Assembly: GCF_021869535.1 (NCBI RefSeq)
Contig: NW_026262690.1
Location: 10,155,501 to 10,219,500 of the forward strand
Direction: 5' to 3'
DNA: 64,000 bases
Source: Mytilus californianus
Taxonomy: Eukaryota > Mollusca > Bivalvia > Mytilida > Mytilidae
Shown here in pieces: positions 47,693-58,985 of this stretch. Within the stretch, counting starts at the first letter, position 1, and each line of letters opens with the position of its first letter. Position numbers and translations under genes: made by a program. Below the pieces are notes generated by a model, which was not told where the DNA came from, made no database searches, and worked only from the letters and a program-made list of their open reading frames with translations.

Positions 47693-49534
47693 AACCGGAT
47701 TTTCGAATGAAATATCGGTTATTGATTTGGGGATGTACGGCGGGCGTGCGGGCGGGCGGACGGGCGGCTGCCAAACAGTGTCTCCTCAATAACATGAAAA
47801 CGCTTGGACAATTTTTTTTTCAAATTTAGATATGTTGTTACCTGTGACTAAATGAAGGTCAAGTTCAATTTTCACGATTTTAGCTTTTCTCCTTGTTGAG
47901 TTATTGCCCTTTTTAATATCCAAAAGAGGTATTTTTAATGTGATTGATTTATTTCTCTTTGAACAGAAATAGTTAATTATATATATAAAGTTTGATTACA
48001 CTAACATGACTAATTTTCACCTGTTGATAGATAAGAGCATCTGGCAAATGTCTCACACAATTATAATTGGATTGACAGATTTATTTGAAAATTTTCTGTT
48101 TTCTAAGTGTTGATGATTATAAGCTATATAGGACTGTATAAATAAAGTTAGAAATTTACTGTTCATTATTAGACATTTTGAAGATAATTACAGATAAGTT
48201 TTATAGATTTTTAAAAGACATTGTATTAATGAAAAATAAAACTTTGATTTTTTTTCCTTTCTTTGGTAAATTGTTTGAAGAATTTTGTGGTAGACTTGTT
48301 TGTTATTATGTAAAAACTAATTTTCTGAATGCTATAAATATTTTTTCTTTTCTTTGGTAAATTGTTTGAGGAATTTTGTGGTAGGTTTGTTTGTTATTCT
48401 GTAAAAACTAATTTTCTGAATGCTTTATATATTTTTTTGTTGAAGTAAACTCCTTTAAAAACTAAGCTTATATTGTCTATTAATAAACATTTTATAGTGT
48501 GTCTTTCTATGTTGTGATGTTACACTATTGTTTCAGAAAAAGGATGAAGGTTTGGTACCATTAAAACGTTTAAACCCGCTGCATTTGTTTGCACCTGTCC
48601 TAAGTCAGAAATCTGATGTTCAGTAGATGTCGTTTGTTGATGTGGTTCATAAGTGTTTCTCGTTTCTCGTTTTTTATATAGATTAGACCGTTGGTTTTCC
48701 CGTTTGAATGGTTTTACACTAGTAATTTTTTGGGGCCCTTTATAGCTTACTGTTCGGTGTGAGCCAAGGCTCCGTGTTGAAGACCGTACTGTGACCTATA
48801 ATGGTTTACTTTTATAAATTTTTACTTGGATGGAGAGTTGTCTCATTGGCACTCATACCACATCTTCTTATATCTATATATTTAGATTTCTGATTTTGGG
48901 CCCAGTTTTCAAATTGGTCCAAATGGGGTCCTTAATTAAACTGTGTTTGATTTCAACATAAATTGAAATCATATAGGGTTCTTTGAAATGCTGAATCTAA
49001 ACCTGTATTGATTTTCATTATTAATTAGATAATATCACATTGAGGTCCAAAGGGTCCTAAATTAAACTTTTGTTTAATTTCATCAAAAATTGGGGTTCTT
49101 TGATATGCTGATCCTAACAATGTTTTAGTGACTGCATCATATCTAATTTTAGAGTATTTAGTCATCACTGGTTGTTTATTATGATTATTGATTATATGAA
49201 TTTGAGTTATTATATGAATTTTGAGTCATTTCCCTTTAAACAGAAATGAGTATTTCATAAAAAATTTAATTCTTGGGGTTCTTTGATATGCTAATTCTTA
49301 CAATATACCTAGATTTTGAATATTTAACCATAATAGGTAAATGCCTAATTTCAAATTTTTCAGTTCTTTGACTACATTCATTTTGGGTCACAAACCTATG
49401 CTGTGTCAAATATTCAATCACAATCCAAATTCAGAGCTGTTATAAGCTTAAATGTTGTGTCCATACTTGCTCAACTGTGCAGTGTTTGACCTCTGCAGGA
49501 AAATCCGGTTTGCTGTCACTCTGACAGCCTCTTG
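47693..49534 (+). mobile_element. Helentron-like element, 'AACCGGATTTT' family
   Basis: The 5' end is AACCGGATTTT with an imperfect partner (aatatcggttatt) and a GGGCGGGCGGACGGGCGG stretch (about 47748). The 3' end is AAAATCCGGTTT, a perfect hairpin GCTGTCA-CTC-TGACAGC at 49512-49528, and CTCTTG, with TT flanking both ends. The interior is AT-rich with a diverged repeat (ggggttctttgatatgctga, about three times between 48970 and 49290) and a Penelope-like tail inserted at 48525-48885. It interrupts the right arm; the left arm has uninterrupted sequence at about 43950. It has no coding capacity. Confidence 0.82.
48525..48885 (+). repeat. Penelope-like tail fragment nested in the 'AACCGGATTTT' element
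   Basis: tattgtttcagaaaaaggat to cataccacatcttcttatat. Closely matches 37165-37510, including gcacctgtcctaagtcag and ttggggccctttatagct, so the two belong to one subfamily. Confidence 0.8.
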
Positions 49535-49884
49535 TTAATCATTATTTTACCTACACTATGTCATGCGTATTTCTTAAGACGAACAGATCTAGTTAATGCA
49601 TTCAACTCTTAGTTTCATCATTTCCTCGGAATGAACTACCCTTAAATTTATAAAATTATGTCTGTCCAATATGCAGACAATAGCAGGCGTTATTTTTTCT
49701 CTGGTAAAGTTTTCAATCGAATTGCCTAAATTATATGACTTCAATAACTGTTTCATTTTGTCTGCGGGGCATTATCAATTATGACTGGATTCGGCAATTT
49801 CCGATAAAAAATTAACGAAAACCACCACCATCACTATCATCAATCATCATCACTATCACTGATCATCACCTTCATCAACAAAAC

Positions 49885-50150
49885 ACGTATAATGTTGTGA
49901 CCACTGCATATAATGTTCCGACAACTGTATATAATGTTACCACGACTGCATATAATGTTATGACCACTGCATATAATGTTGTAACCACTACATATAATGT
50001 TCCGACAACTGCATATAATGTTGTCATGACTGCATATAATGTTTTGACCACTGCATATAATGTTGTGACCACTGCATATAATGTTTTGACCACTGCATAT
50101 AATGCTATGACCACTACATATAATGCTGTGACCACTGCATATGATGATGA
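49885..50150. repeat. 21-bp minisatellite (right, inverted copy)
   Basis: Reverse-complement partner of the left minisatellite: units such as ccactgcatataatgttgtg. Unit order is similar but not identical to the left copy. Confidence 0.92.
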
Positions 50151-50214
50151 TCATCAACATAAGGCAGTCATGGCGTTCCATAAGTAAAGCTGATATTTTC
50201 ATTTCTTGCTTTTT

Positions 50215-50757
50215 ATGCCCCCACCGTAGCGGAGGGGACATTAAGTTTTACCCTTGTCCGTCTGTACGTCTGTACGTACGTCCCAAAATTGGTTTCCGTT
50301 CTCTAACTTTAGTTTGCCTCAACCAAATGTTATGAAACTTATACACAATGCTTATTACCACAAAACACAGTTCAAGTTTGAATTTTGATGGCGTCACTTT
50401 TACTGTTCTAGAGTTATGTCCCTTTACAAATGGAAAAATTGCTGAATTTTTCGTTTCCGTTCTCTAACTTTTATGCACAATGCAAATTACCACAAAACAC
50501 AGATCAAGTTCGAATTTTGGTGGCGTCACTTTTACCGTTCTAGAGTTATGCCCTTTACAAATGGAAAAATTGCTGAATTTTTCGTTTCCGCTCTCTAACT
50601 TAAGTTTGCCTCAACTAAATGTTATGAAACTTATACACAATGCTTATTACCACAAAACTCAGATCAAGTAATTTTACAGTTCTTGAGTTATGTCCCTTTA
50701 TAACGTTATATGCAAGCGGGGGCATCATCTGTGTCCCATGGACACATTCCCCATTTA
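50215..50757 (+). mobile_element. Helentron-like element, 'TGCCCCC' family, copy B
   Basis: ATGCCCCCACCGTAGCGG at the 5' end; fewer and shortened tandem units than copy A (about 543 bp in total). The 3' end is GCGGGGGCATCATC with the same TGTGTCC-CAT-GGACACA hairpin and TTCCCCATTTA. It lies directly outside the right inverted-duplication arm. Confidence 0.82.
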
Positions 50758-53672
50758 TTTTAATTATGAAGCTCGGTGGCAGCTTGATTATAAAAGCCAA
50801 AAATAGCAAATAGCAAAATGAATGAAAAAGAAAATACGAAAAATTAAAGAAAATGTAAATATCGCCACACGATGTTTGTGTTATAGGACTAGGGTCAAGC
50901 AACAAAATAAAACATAAATAAAGGTGTAAAATGAATCCACCATTGGATTGGATTGCAATTTCATTAAATATCTCCAAATAGGATATCTTTCTCTCCAAAA
51001 CAAATGACAATGATGAAATTGCACCCTTTTCTCCCTTTGATAGTGTATAGATCTGTGTGTTGTTCCATAATAATTCAATTTAATTAGTGGTTCAGATGGT
51101 TTTTCAATAATTTTATTTGATGACTACGCAGAAGCACCAGGCTTGGTATGGAAAACTTTGGTAAAGTGAAGTTTTAATGGAGGTTTTAAATAATCATGCG
51201 TTTTCTTGGGGGTGGAAAAGGGGGGAGGGTGTAAGTAGTTTTTTTGCAGCCATGAGTAGTCCTTTTCAACATTGGGAGGAAAGCAATATATTTTGAACAC
51301 TTTATACTACATGAATATCTACTTTAACAGTATTGTGATGTTACAACGAACACTTTATATGAAGTATATAGACTCATTGGTTGCTTGTGGCCAGAATAAA
51401 TTTTACTGTGAATGTAAAACTAAGGAGGTGTGGTATAATTGCCTTAGAGACAAATATGAGCCCAAATTGTCGTGGATGAAAGACGTTAGCAAATGGAAAC
51501 TCATTTTAAGCAATTTCTTCAAACATTTATATTGGACAGAATATTTATGTGTATTAAAAACTATATTGGATTTTCATTTCTCGTTTCAGCATTTTTTAAG
51601 TAGTGGCTGTACCTTCCCGGTTACTATTTATGTGTTGTGTATTATGTATCGTAACACTTTATAGTTACTGGACAGGTTGAACTTAGGCGACGAAACATCC
51701 AAACAACACCAGGTCATTTGCGATTCCAGCTGATTTCAGATTAGTGATAAATGATAAAAGAAAGTTAGAAAGTTCAAGTTCATGTAACTGATTTTATTAA
51801 ATGATTGATAGATATTAAATACAGTAAAAAGACACAGGCTTAACAATGATCGTAATAAAGAAAATGTAAGTTTTGTGAATGAAATGAAAATAGAATTGAT
51901 CATGACATGATGTGCCGACACATGGGAAGGTGAATACAGCAAGTCCAGTGATATTGACAACATCCAGTACGTACAGCAGGCTATGGTGTTACGAAAAACA
52001 TATAATGCAAAGATGCTGGTGTGTTCAATATGGAACTTTATAAAGCCATATCAGCATCCTGCAAAGATGAAGATGCTATTTTCATATTTTTTTTTTGTAT
52101 TATCCGCCAACGCATTTTTAAAATATTCTGTATACAAAAATAATAGTTGTCAATTGTATAAAACAACCGCTCAACTACAAAAGGTAATGAAATAAGTATA
52201 TAGGCATCCCATATTATTTAGAACCAATAACATTTGTTCAGCAGAATCTGTTACCCATAGAAATGAAATGAATCCGTATACTTGAAGTAAGATTAGCAAA
52301 TGTTGATACTATAAAAATTAATTTATTAGAAAATAAGATAATAGCTTAACTTTTTCCCGGAACATGGTGAAATTTCTTAGAAAGTACCACAAAATGATCA
52401 TAAAAATTCTAAAGATATCAATAATTTCTATAACAGCATATGAGAATTTAAAATTTAAAATTTTAGTTGAGAACCCATTTTGTGCAGTAAATGTAACAAA
52501 TCGTTTTGTTTTATAAATGAAAGTTATGATAGATCCGAATTTTATTCAGAATGCACTAATAAGAAACCGTAGTTTTTCTTCAATTTATTTACCTAAAACT
52601 ACTAAATCAGCTGAAAAATTATTATTATATGTACGCCTACATTGCATTAAACAATGGAAATTAACAATAAAATTGAGAATGGAAATGGGGAATGTGTCAA
52701 AGAGACAACAACCCGACCAAAGAATGTATCACTGTATATTTTTTATATAAACGATTAAACTTGTATAAATATAAATAAATAATCTGATATTGAATGTATA
52801 ATGATACGATGATGGTGTGATAATGCTAAACTAACTAAAAGACGGATACTATCATTTTTAAATGGATAACTATTATCCAACTGACGCCGCCGACGTTAAT
52901 ACAAGGCGGGAAATGAGCTACTCGTGTTCCAAAGGGGAAAATAGGCCAACACTGGATCGATCCAGTTACTGCCCCTCCCCCTCCCGGGAAAAATAGCTAT
53001 AGGACACCGTCAAATCAGTGGGCGACGAAGTGCTACCTTCCACGCCGCATGTGGTATATAAAACGAGTGGATGTCTTTGCAAACAACAAAATCGGAATCC
53101 AATGCCATACGTGGACGCCACTTTACTACTTCAACCTGATAAATAGACGACTCGACTCGACTTCCATGTTGGAGAACTTGGAAATTGTCCATCATTGAGA
53201 AATCGATCTAAATACTTCGATAAATCATATTTTGTGAGTATTTCCATAATGTCACAAGCAAAACCTAATCTGGTGTCATTTTGATTGTACCTATCATCAG
53301 TTAGTCTACGGAGAAGAGTAAGGAATGAGAAAGCAGAGTATAGAAGGCGACAACAGTTTTTCGTTTTTTTGTTTTAAGATATTAAAAACGAAATATTTGG
53401 TTTTAAAGATATCAAATTAAAAATAAAGAGACTTTTGTTTTTTCTTTTTCGTTTTTGATATCTCAAAAGGAAAAACGAATGGACGCAGATAAACACGGAC
53501 CAGGTTCTTAGCAGTCTTGATAATGAAAGGCGCTTAGTTTAGACTTATCTTTTATAAATAAAATTTTCCAATGTGATTACAATTTGTGCACTTCGATGGT
53601 TGTATTAAGACTTCATTACAACGATTTTGCAAAAAGATGGTTAAAACGTGATTGGTCAAAAATGCAGATTAA
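50758..53672. other. Intergenic DNA downstream of the fucosyltransferase gene
   Basis: No recognised gene. 51600-51680 shares a diverged block with 28180-28290. A common mussel repeat (gtgtcaaagagacaacaacc) lies at 52655-52730. A perfect 16-bp palindrome (ACTGGATC/GATCCAGT) lies at 52951-52966. TATATAAA occurs at 53055, but no plus-strand gene follows. 53360-53470 is a loose aaaacgaaa repeat. The 130-residue frame at 51272-51664 overlaps repeat-like sequence and is not called. Confidence 0.55.
52655..52730 (+). repeat. Dispersed mussel repeat (gtgtcaaagagacaacaacc family)
   Basis: gagaatggaaatggggaatg then gtgtcaaagagacaacaacc; inverted relative to 33795-33885. Confidence 0.75.
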
Positions 53673-54674
53673 CTAAAGTCCTACCCAGTGAGGATAGTAA
53701 TGATCTTCAAAATTAAGTATTCTTTCAAATCGTGAACCTTTTGCTGCTGCATCCTTCACGTATACCACATCTCCACCAGTTAAGAATCCGATCCACCAGC
53801 CAAACGTTCCTATTGTCATGATTGTGTGGTCACAGGCAACTACAGTTGCCATATCGAGTTCTCTTTTACCTAATGATATATATTCTACTGGGGCATGAGA
53901 TGGCATATTTTCTTTAGACCATGACATCCCATCTGATATAACTAAAAATATAACAGCTTCATATTTGTTAGTGTAATAGATAACAGATCTGCTTAAATAC
54001 TCTGGTGTAGCGATGTTAAACCCATCATGATTGCCAACCTTATCGCCTCGCCTTATATGGACGCCAACCAAATTAACACTCTTGCGTGACGTAATGTTAC
54101 GTCGTTGTAGTATTTTATCGATCGTCTGTTTTGCCTCATTTTGTATATGTTTTCTAAATGTTAATTGCTTCCTAAGCTGTTTATCATACATATAAAAATA
54201 TTTCCACGACTGAAGACCATATCCAAGTTGAATATTATCAGTTGAGCTAAAGTTCATTAAGTTTTTATGGAAAGTTGGAGATGCTTTATCTAAAACTTTC
54301 CGAAACCCTTTACACACTTCTCTTGCTCCATTGAATGTCTCATTAATTTCAAAAACTTTGCTGATTTCAGCACCAGAGGGTATGATAAGATCCATATTCT
54401 TAGATCTTGCTGCAGCAAACGCAGTAGAGAATTGAAACAATCTATTTCCAAATCCACCTTGTAAGATAGGACATATTGACCCCTTCCTTTTTTCGATCAA
54501 GCTGTTATAATGCCTTGTTACTGGTGATTCTATGTATAAAGGTACTTGTGCAATTGTTTTAGCTGTCGATTTTCTTTTTAATGACACTGAAGAAATTGTA
54601 TCAGTCAAACTGAGAATACAAAAAAATAAGAATAGTATCAGGCCACCTAAAATATAAAAAAAAGTTTTAAGCAT
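53673..54674 (-). CDS. Galactoside alpha-1,2-fucosyltransferase-like protein (GT11)
   Basis: A complete intron-free frame of 333 residues. A short cytoplasmic tail and one hydrophobic anchor (residues 5-23, FFYILGGLILFLFFCILSL) predict a type II Golgi membrane protein. Residues 72-81 QGGFGNRLFQ, the donor-binding basic motif VGVHIRRGD (203-211), VISDGMSW (245-252) and TIGTFGWWIGFLTGG (287-301) are the GT11 signatures in the right order. Three N-glycosylation sequons are seen (N111, N141, N193). Length is close to vertebrate FUT1/FUT2, so it looks full-length. Family knowledge: transfer of L-fucose from GDP-fucose to a terminal galactose in alpha-1,2 linkage. Acceptor specificity cannot be read from the sequence. 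The start has a good context (CACCATGC), with the anchor directly after it. It stands alone among repeats; no promoter or poly(A) signal is clear. Mussels probably carry many paralogues of this family, so I give no gene symbol. Confidence 0.93.
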   Translation of the reverse strand: MLKTFFYILGGLILFLFFCILSLTDTISSVSLKRKSTAKTIAQVPLYIESPVTRHYNSLIEKRKGSICPILQGGFGNRLFQFSTAFAAARSKNMDLIIPSGAEISKVFEINETFNGAREVCKGFRKVLDKASPTFHKNLMNFSSTDNIQLGYGLQSWKYFYMYDKQLRKQLTFRKHIQNEAKQTIDKILQRRNITSRKSVNLVGVHIRRGDKVGNHDGFNIATPEYLSRSVIYYTNKYEAVIFLVISDGMSWSKENMPSHAPVEYISLGKRELDMATVVACDHTIMTIGTFGWWIGFLTGGDVVYVKDAAAKGSRFERILNFEDHYYPHWVGL

Positions 54675-54681
54675 GGTGCAT
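54667..54681 (-). promoter_or_regulatory. Minimal upstream ORF overlapping the fucosyltransferase start
   Basis: An ATG seven bases upstream of the called start is out of frame and gives four codons (M-H-H-A) with a TAA that overlaps the main start region (ATGCACCATGCTTAA). If it lies in the mRNA, it could reduce initiation at the main ATG. Its own context (tctaATGc) is weaker than that of the main start. Confidence 0.45.
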
Positions 54682-54699
54682 TAGATGTCAGTAAAAATG

Positions 54700-55665
54700 T
54701 ATAACTTTGTGGTAAACGGCAATTCGCTTTATCCGAGTTCATCATGGTTTGAGGCATTGGACAAGTTTTTCTCGTAAAAGAGCAGATGCAGAATATGTGC
54801 TATTTTTGGTAGAAATGTTTCACTAATTTACAAAGCTTAGGCTTTTTAAGGTAAATATACGTTATGAATTGACTGTTCCGATTCAGGAATATGACAGTTA
54901 TTTTCCATTCGTTCCGTTGGTTGATATAATCGAGCGTTTGATTTGGTCAGGTGTTACGGACCTACCCTCTTTTTGAATTTACCTTGGTATTTTTGTTAAA
55001 ACTTGTCAAAGGCATACGATACAGTTTTGATCCCACGGTGATTTTACGAAATTTGCATACAAGCTATTTTTCACCTGGTCAATTCAAATATTTTGTAAAA
55101 AGTATATCTTCATGTGCTACTTTTAGAGATAAATGGGGTCGAAATTTTAGACATTTACTCATAATTTCGGTTGAGTGGACGTTTCTGTCCTTCGGACAGA
55201 CATACCTAACTTTTTTGTTTCAAAAGTTAACCACAAGTGGATTTTTGTAAAAATATTTTGAATATCTTCTTTACGTTGCTATGAATTTGTGCAACAATTC
55301 TTTAGAAATACACTACTATTTTCATGATTTTCGAAAAAAAACCGGCTTTTTGTTGATGTATGTTTATTTAATTAAAACAAAATTCATTGGTAATATTTTC
55401 TTAATTATTGATACCAATAATCTTTATAAATAATAAAAAAAAAAAAAAAATGCCTTTTTAAAAGAGAGGGGTCCATGTACTCGTTTTCAATGTAATGATT
55501 GAAATCAGTCGAAAAATGCATCTTTTCCACAATTTGTCACAGTTTGACGTCGCGAAAAATAATATTTTACGTTAGCGACGTCCTTACCTCCCCTGTAATT
55601 GTATCGGATGCCCTTTTAAAAGTGAATATCATATATCAGCCCACTCTATGAATTTACGTGTATTA
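54700..55665. other. Intergenic DNA upstream of the fucosyltransferase gene
   Basis: 54880-54950 resembles the mussel repeat at 37100 (caggaatatgacagttattt). 55546-55582 is a hairpin with 8-bp arms GACGTCGC / GCGACGTC. The frame at 54951-55250 is not recognised. Confidence 0.5.
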
Positions 55666-55669
55666 TTAC

Positions 55670-55805
55670 AGCTTTTATAGCTTACTTTGCGGTATGGTTT
55701 GGCTCATTGTTGAAGGCCGTACGGTAGCTGTTCATTTCTACGTCATTTGGTCTCTGGTGGAGAGTTGTATCATTGGCAATCCTACCATATCTTCTTATTT
55801 TTATA
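55670..55805 (+). repeat. Penelope-like tail fragment
   Basis: ttttatagcttactttgcgg to cctaccatatcttcttattt; 5'-truncated. Confidence 0.78.
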
Positions 55806-55894
55806 TGTGCACGTGATGAATTTTGTTTCTAGATTTTAATTAGCTATCTAATTGACGTAATATCACAGATATCCATAATTTATATGCTTTTTGG

Positions 55895-56135
55895 CCAAAA
55901 AAGGAGATGTGGTATATGATTACCAACATTCGACCATAGACCAACGACATTAATGTAAACAGCTATCAGTCACCGTACGGCTTTAAACACTGAGCAAAAG
56001 AAAGTCCCTATAGAAAACTATCAAATTCCCGACATTACAAAATACTATAAACAATTTACTTTAGAAAACCAACACAACATAAGCACATTTGGTTTCTTGT
56101 GGACAGTTGTCTCATTGGCATTTATACCGAAACTC
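55895..56135 (-). repeat. Penelope-like tail fragment (inverted) with a plus-strand piece
   Basis: aaaggagatgtggtatatga to cgtacggctttaaacactga reads on the minus strand. A short plus-oriented piece (gacagttgtctcattggca) follows at 56100. Confidence 0.7.
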
Positions 56136-56879
56136 CATATATTTTGAAACTGTAAAACTCTGTTAGAAAGGGCTTGTTTATTCATCAGATGATCAGCACA
56201 AAACAGAAACAATAACTCACAAAGAGAAAAAAAAAAGACGAAAGACACGATGTTTCGATCTAAGAGCAATTCTAGTTACTGAAAGCTGGTTTATAGCCAA
56301 TTGCAAATAATAAACAAATTATATTTTCCTAGACTGTTTACACATCCAGCGGATTCAGTTTTCAGTTATGGTTTAATATATTAAGAACAAATTCAATTTT
56401 AGTCCCGACAGAGACAATGTACAAAGATCTAGCTACAGTACGTGTTAAAAAGATAACCTAATAGAGCTGACCATGACTGTTGTATGAACAAATATTCATC
56501 ACATTCAACAAGCTACAGAAAGGACTAGAAAGAATGCTTACTTACACCTTCAATGTTGTCATTTAAACCATGTTAGTCAAGTGATATATTTTTCGATGAT
56601 ACGAAGTCGCATTGAAAGTAATGAATGATCAGACCAGTCATGTTGATTGAACATGTCGTGTTCATTTGTTTATATCTCAAACTTTTATCACTTATTCATG
56701 TTATTCAGTTATTAAGTCTGTCTTTCATTTTACCGACATTTGTCCTGTAACAAAGATTTAAAATAATAGACGTAATATATCATTTGGACATTTTTTGAAA
56801 GTCACAAAGCTAGGCAAAAAACTGAAAGACGACGAAAATACAAACAAGTCCACTCAACACTGAAAATCACGAACCGAGC
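56136..56879. other. Intergenic DNA
   Basis: AT-rich; nothing recognised. Confidence 0.5.
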
Positions 56880-57215
56880 ATAACAGACCATACCAAAAAT
56901 TAATCTCATATGATTCAGAAGGTATACAGATCCTGATCAATTAGTGACACCCTTTATCCTGCACATGTTAGGTACATAATTTGTGACAAGTCTCGTTCGG
57001 TGATGTTAGTGATCTCGAACTCGATTAATTAGATAAAAGTGAGTCGAATGATATCAAATGGATAATCAATCTCATAAGTCGAAAACGAACTGACAATGCA
57101 ATGACAAAAACCGAGAAACGACCAAGACAAACAACAGTATGCAAACAACAACATAGAAAACTAAAGACTAAGCAACACGAACCCCATCAAAAGCGAGGGT
57201 GATTTAGGAATAATT
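56880..57215. repeat. Probable dispersed mussel repeat
   Basis: Contains cgaactgacaatgcaatgac, aaacaacagtatgcaaacaa and aagactaagcaacacgaacc, a combination I recognise from mussel intergenic DNA. Boundaries are approximate, and no second copy lies in this window. Confidence 0.5.
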
Positions 57216-58679
57216 CTCGTTTAAAAAATGCAACATTCTATATTCTAATTGGACGAATGGTCAATAATAATGGAAACAGTTTAGTTTTGGTACGATCTCA
57301 AAAACACATTTATAAATGAACAGGTTTATACCTGGACATTAAATTGCAGAACGGTAGTTGTGATGATGGTATGTCAAAGTGGACTTATATGACTTAAATT
57401 GGCCTTTTGTATACATAAGTTTTTGACAAATTAATATGAATGTTAGTCTCTTATTTTGATGATGAACAATTATTAAATTCAATTCCATTTTCATAATTCC
57501 CGCGACATTTTTTCCGTGAATATGTCATTCATGTCCCATTGTCATCATGTCGGCCCTAGATGTTTTGCGGAGACAATTCACTTGACAACGATGTGTTAAA
57601 GCGTTATGATAAGTTAATTACCTTCTCAGATATTTATTATATATGTTTTTTAAACAGAGTCGTCAATTTGTCCTGAACGTGTTCATTATCTGTTAACATG
57701 TTGACTATAGGGACTATGTAATCGTGTAGGTTTTTTGTTTATAGAAGAGCGTGCTAAACCTAAATCTGACATTTCCAAGAATAGTTGATTCGTAAAGTTT
57801 AGAAGCTTTTGATTGTATTCGGGTGGTTTTTAATCACACGCTGCATTATGCATTATTTAAAACAACATTGAAATATTATTAGTAATATATTTTAATAAAA
57901 CATTGCATTAGTTTCTTTTATTTCTATTTTCATTAAACAAAAGTTCTTTACAATTCTGATCGGCGCTACAATTGGTGACAGATGTTAAAAAAAATACCCA
58001 AACAAACAAAACAAAAATTACTAGAATACTCTGAAAAAAAAATAAATATACTAAATGTGTACATGTTAATTGAAACATAGAGTATATTTAAGTTTAACCA
58101 TTAAACTAACTGAAAATAGTTGAATACAGAGCTTAATTGAAACTTGAAGTATATTATCAGAGCCCAATTCATACATAATGATACTGCAATAAAAATAAAG
58201 AATTAAAACTTCAAATGTTACCGAAGCTTAGAATATTGTTGAAAAATCTTTAGCCAAAACATAAAAAAAAATCAATAAAGACACAGATTTGTTTCAGCGT
58301 TGCTGAAATTTAGTATGTTCTTCTCAAAATTGTTTATATAAATAGTAAAAACTAAAATGCTGTATCCACATATTCTTATAAGATGTATTAAAAAACCTGG
58401 GACAATGAAATACTTAAAACTATGTAAACTTAGCTTTCGCCCAAAGTCATCATGTTGTACGGAATAGAAAATTACTATCACCAATATTTTTTATTTGTAA
58501 GGAGTATGCAAGCATGGTTCCAAATAGTAGGTTACCAAATATACCATCTTTACAAGGTTCTGCAAATCAACACCTTGACTTCTTTATCATGTAACGTTTA
58601 ACTATATGTTACTGGAATGTCAATAAAGGTGAGAATGCTCTGGAAACAAATATTACATTGTGTAGTGCAACTGGGTCAT
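57216..58679. other. Intergenic DNA
   Basis: AT-rich, including A-rich stretches at 57980-58040 and 58260; no recognised feature. Confidence 0.5.
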
Positions 58680-58985
58680 GTACCTCTTTTCAGATTAGAC
58701 GGATTACATGTAACCAATCCCACTGTGCATTGAACACTCGTATTCCATCACGAAGAGCACTGATCACACAAATTCAATCTCATAGGGCACTGGGTACACA
58801 TGCTCCATTCTAAAGTTCTCCGAAAACATGTATTCCTTCCAAGGTGCATCTATGACATGTCCTTATCCTAATATAAGTTCACTGCGCAAAGGTCCTTTCA
58901 CACAATGTGTACATAACATATGCAAATATTACTGTGCACTGAGCACATTCGTTTAAAACAGGGGTACACCAAACACATGCAAAAA
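58680..58985. repeat. Degenerate tandem repeat of about 35 bp
   Basis: Loose units around cactgtgcattgaacac, gcactgggtacacatgctcc and ctgtgcactgagcacattcg. The units are strongly diverged and their number is uncertain (about eight). Confidence 0.5.

Larger units (their letters stand above)
47570..50195 (-). repeat. Right arm of the second inverted duplication
   Basis: Reverse complement of 42485-44090 once the 1842-bp insertion at 47693-49534 is removed. gaaatgaactcgagccatat at 47638 pairs with atgtctcgagttcatttc near 44003. The 49560-50180 part pairs with 43880 down to 42490. It keeps the uninterrupted target of the left-arm insertion. Confidence 0.85.

Noticed and set aside
51272-51664. 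130-residue plus-strand frame
   Set aside because: Part of it (aaggaggtgtggtataattg) resembles the Penelope-like tail in reverse, and its end lies in a block shared with 28.2 kb, so it is repeat-derived.
53055-53062. TATA box TATATAAA as promoter of a plus-strand gene
   Set aside because: No coding region follows on the plus strand, and the downstream gene is on the other strand and ends at 53673.
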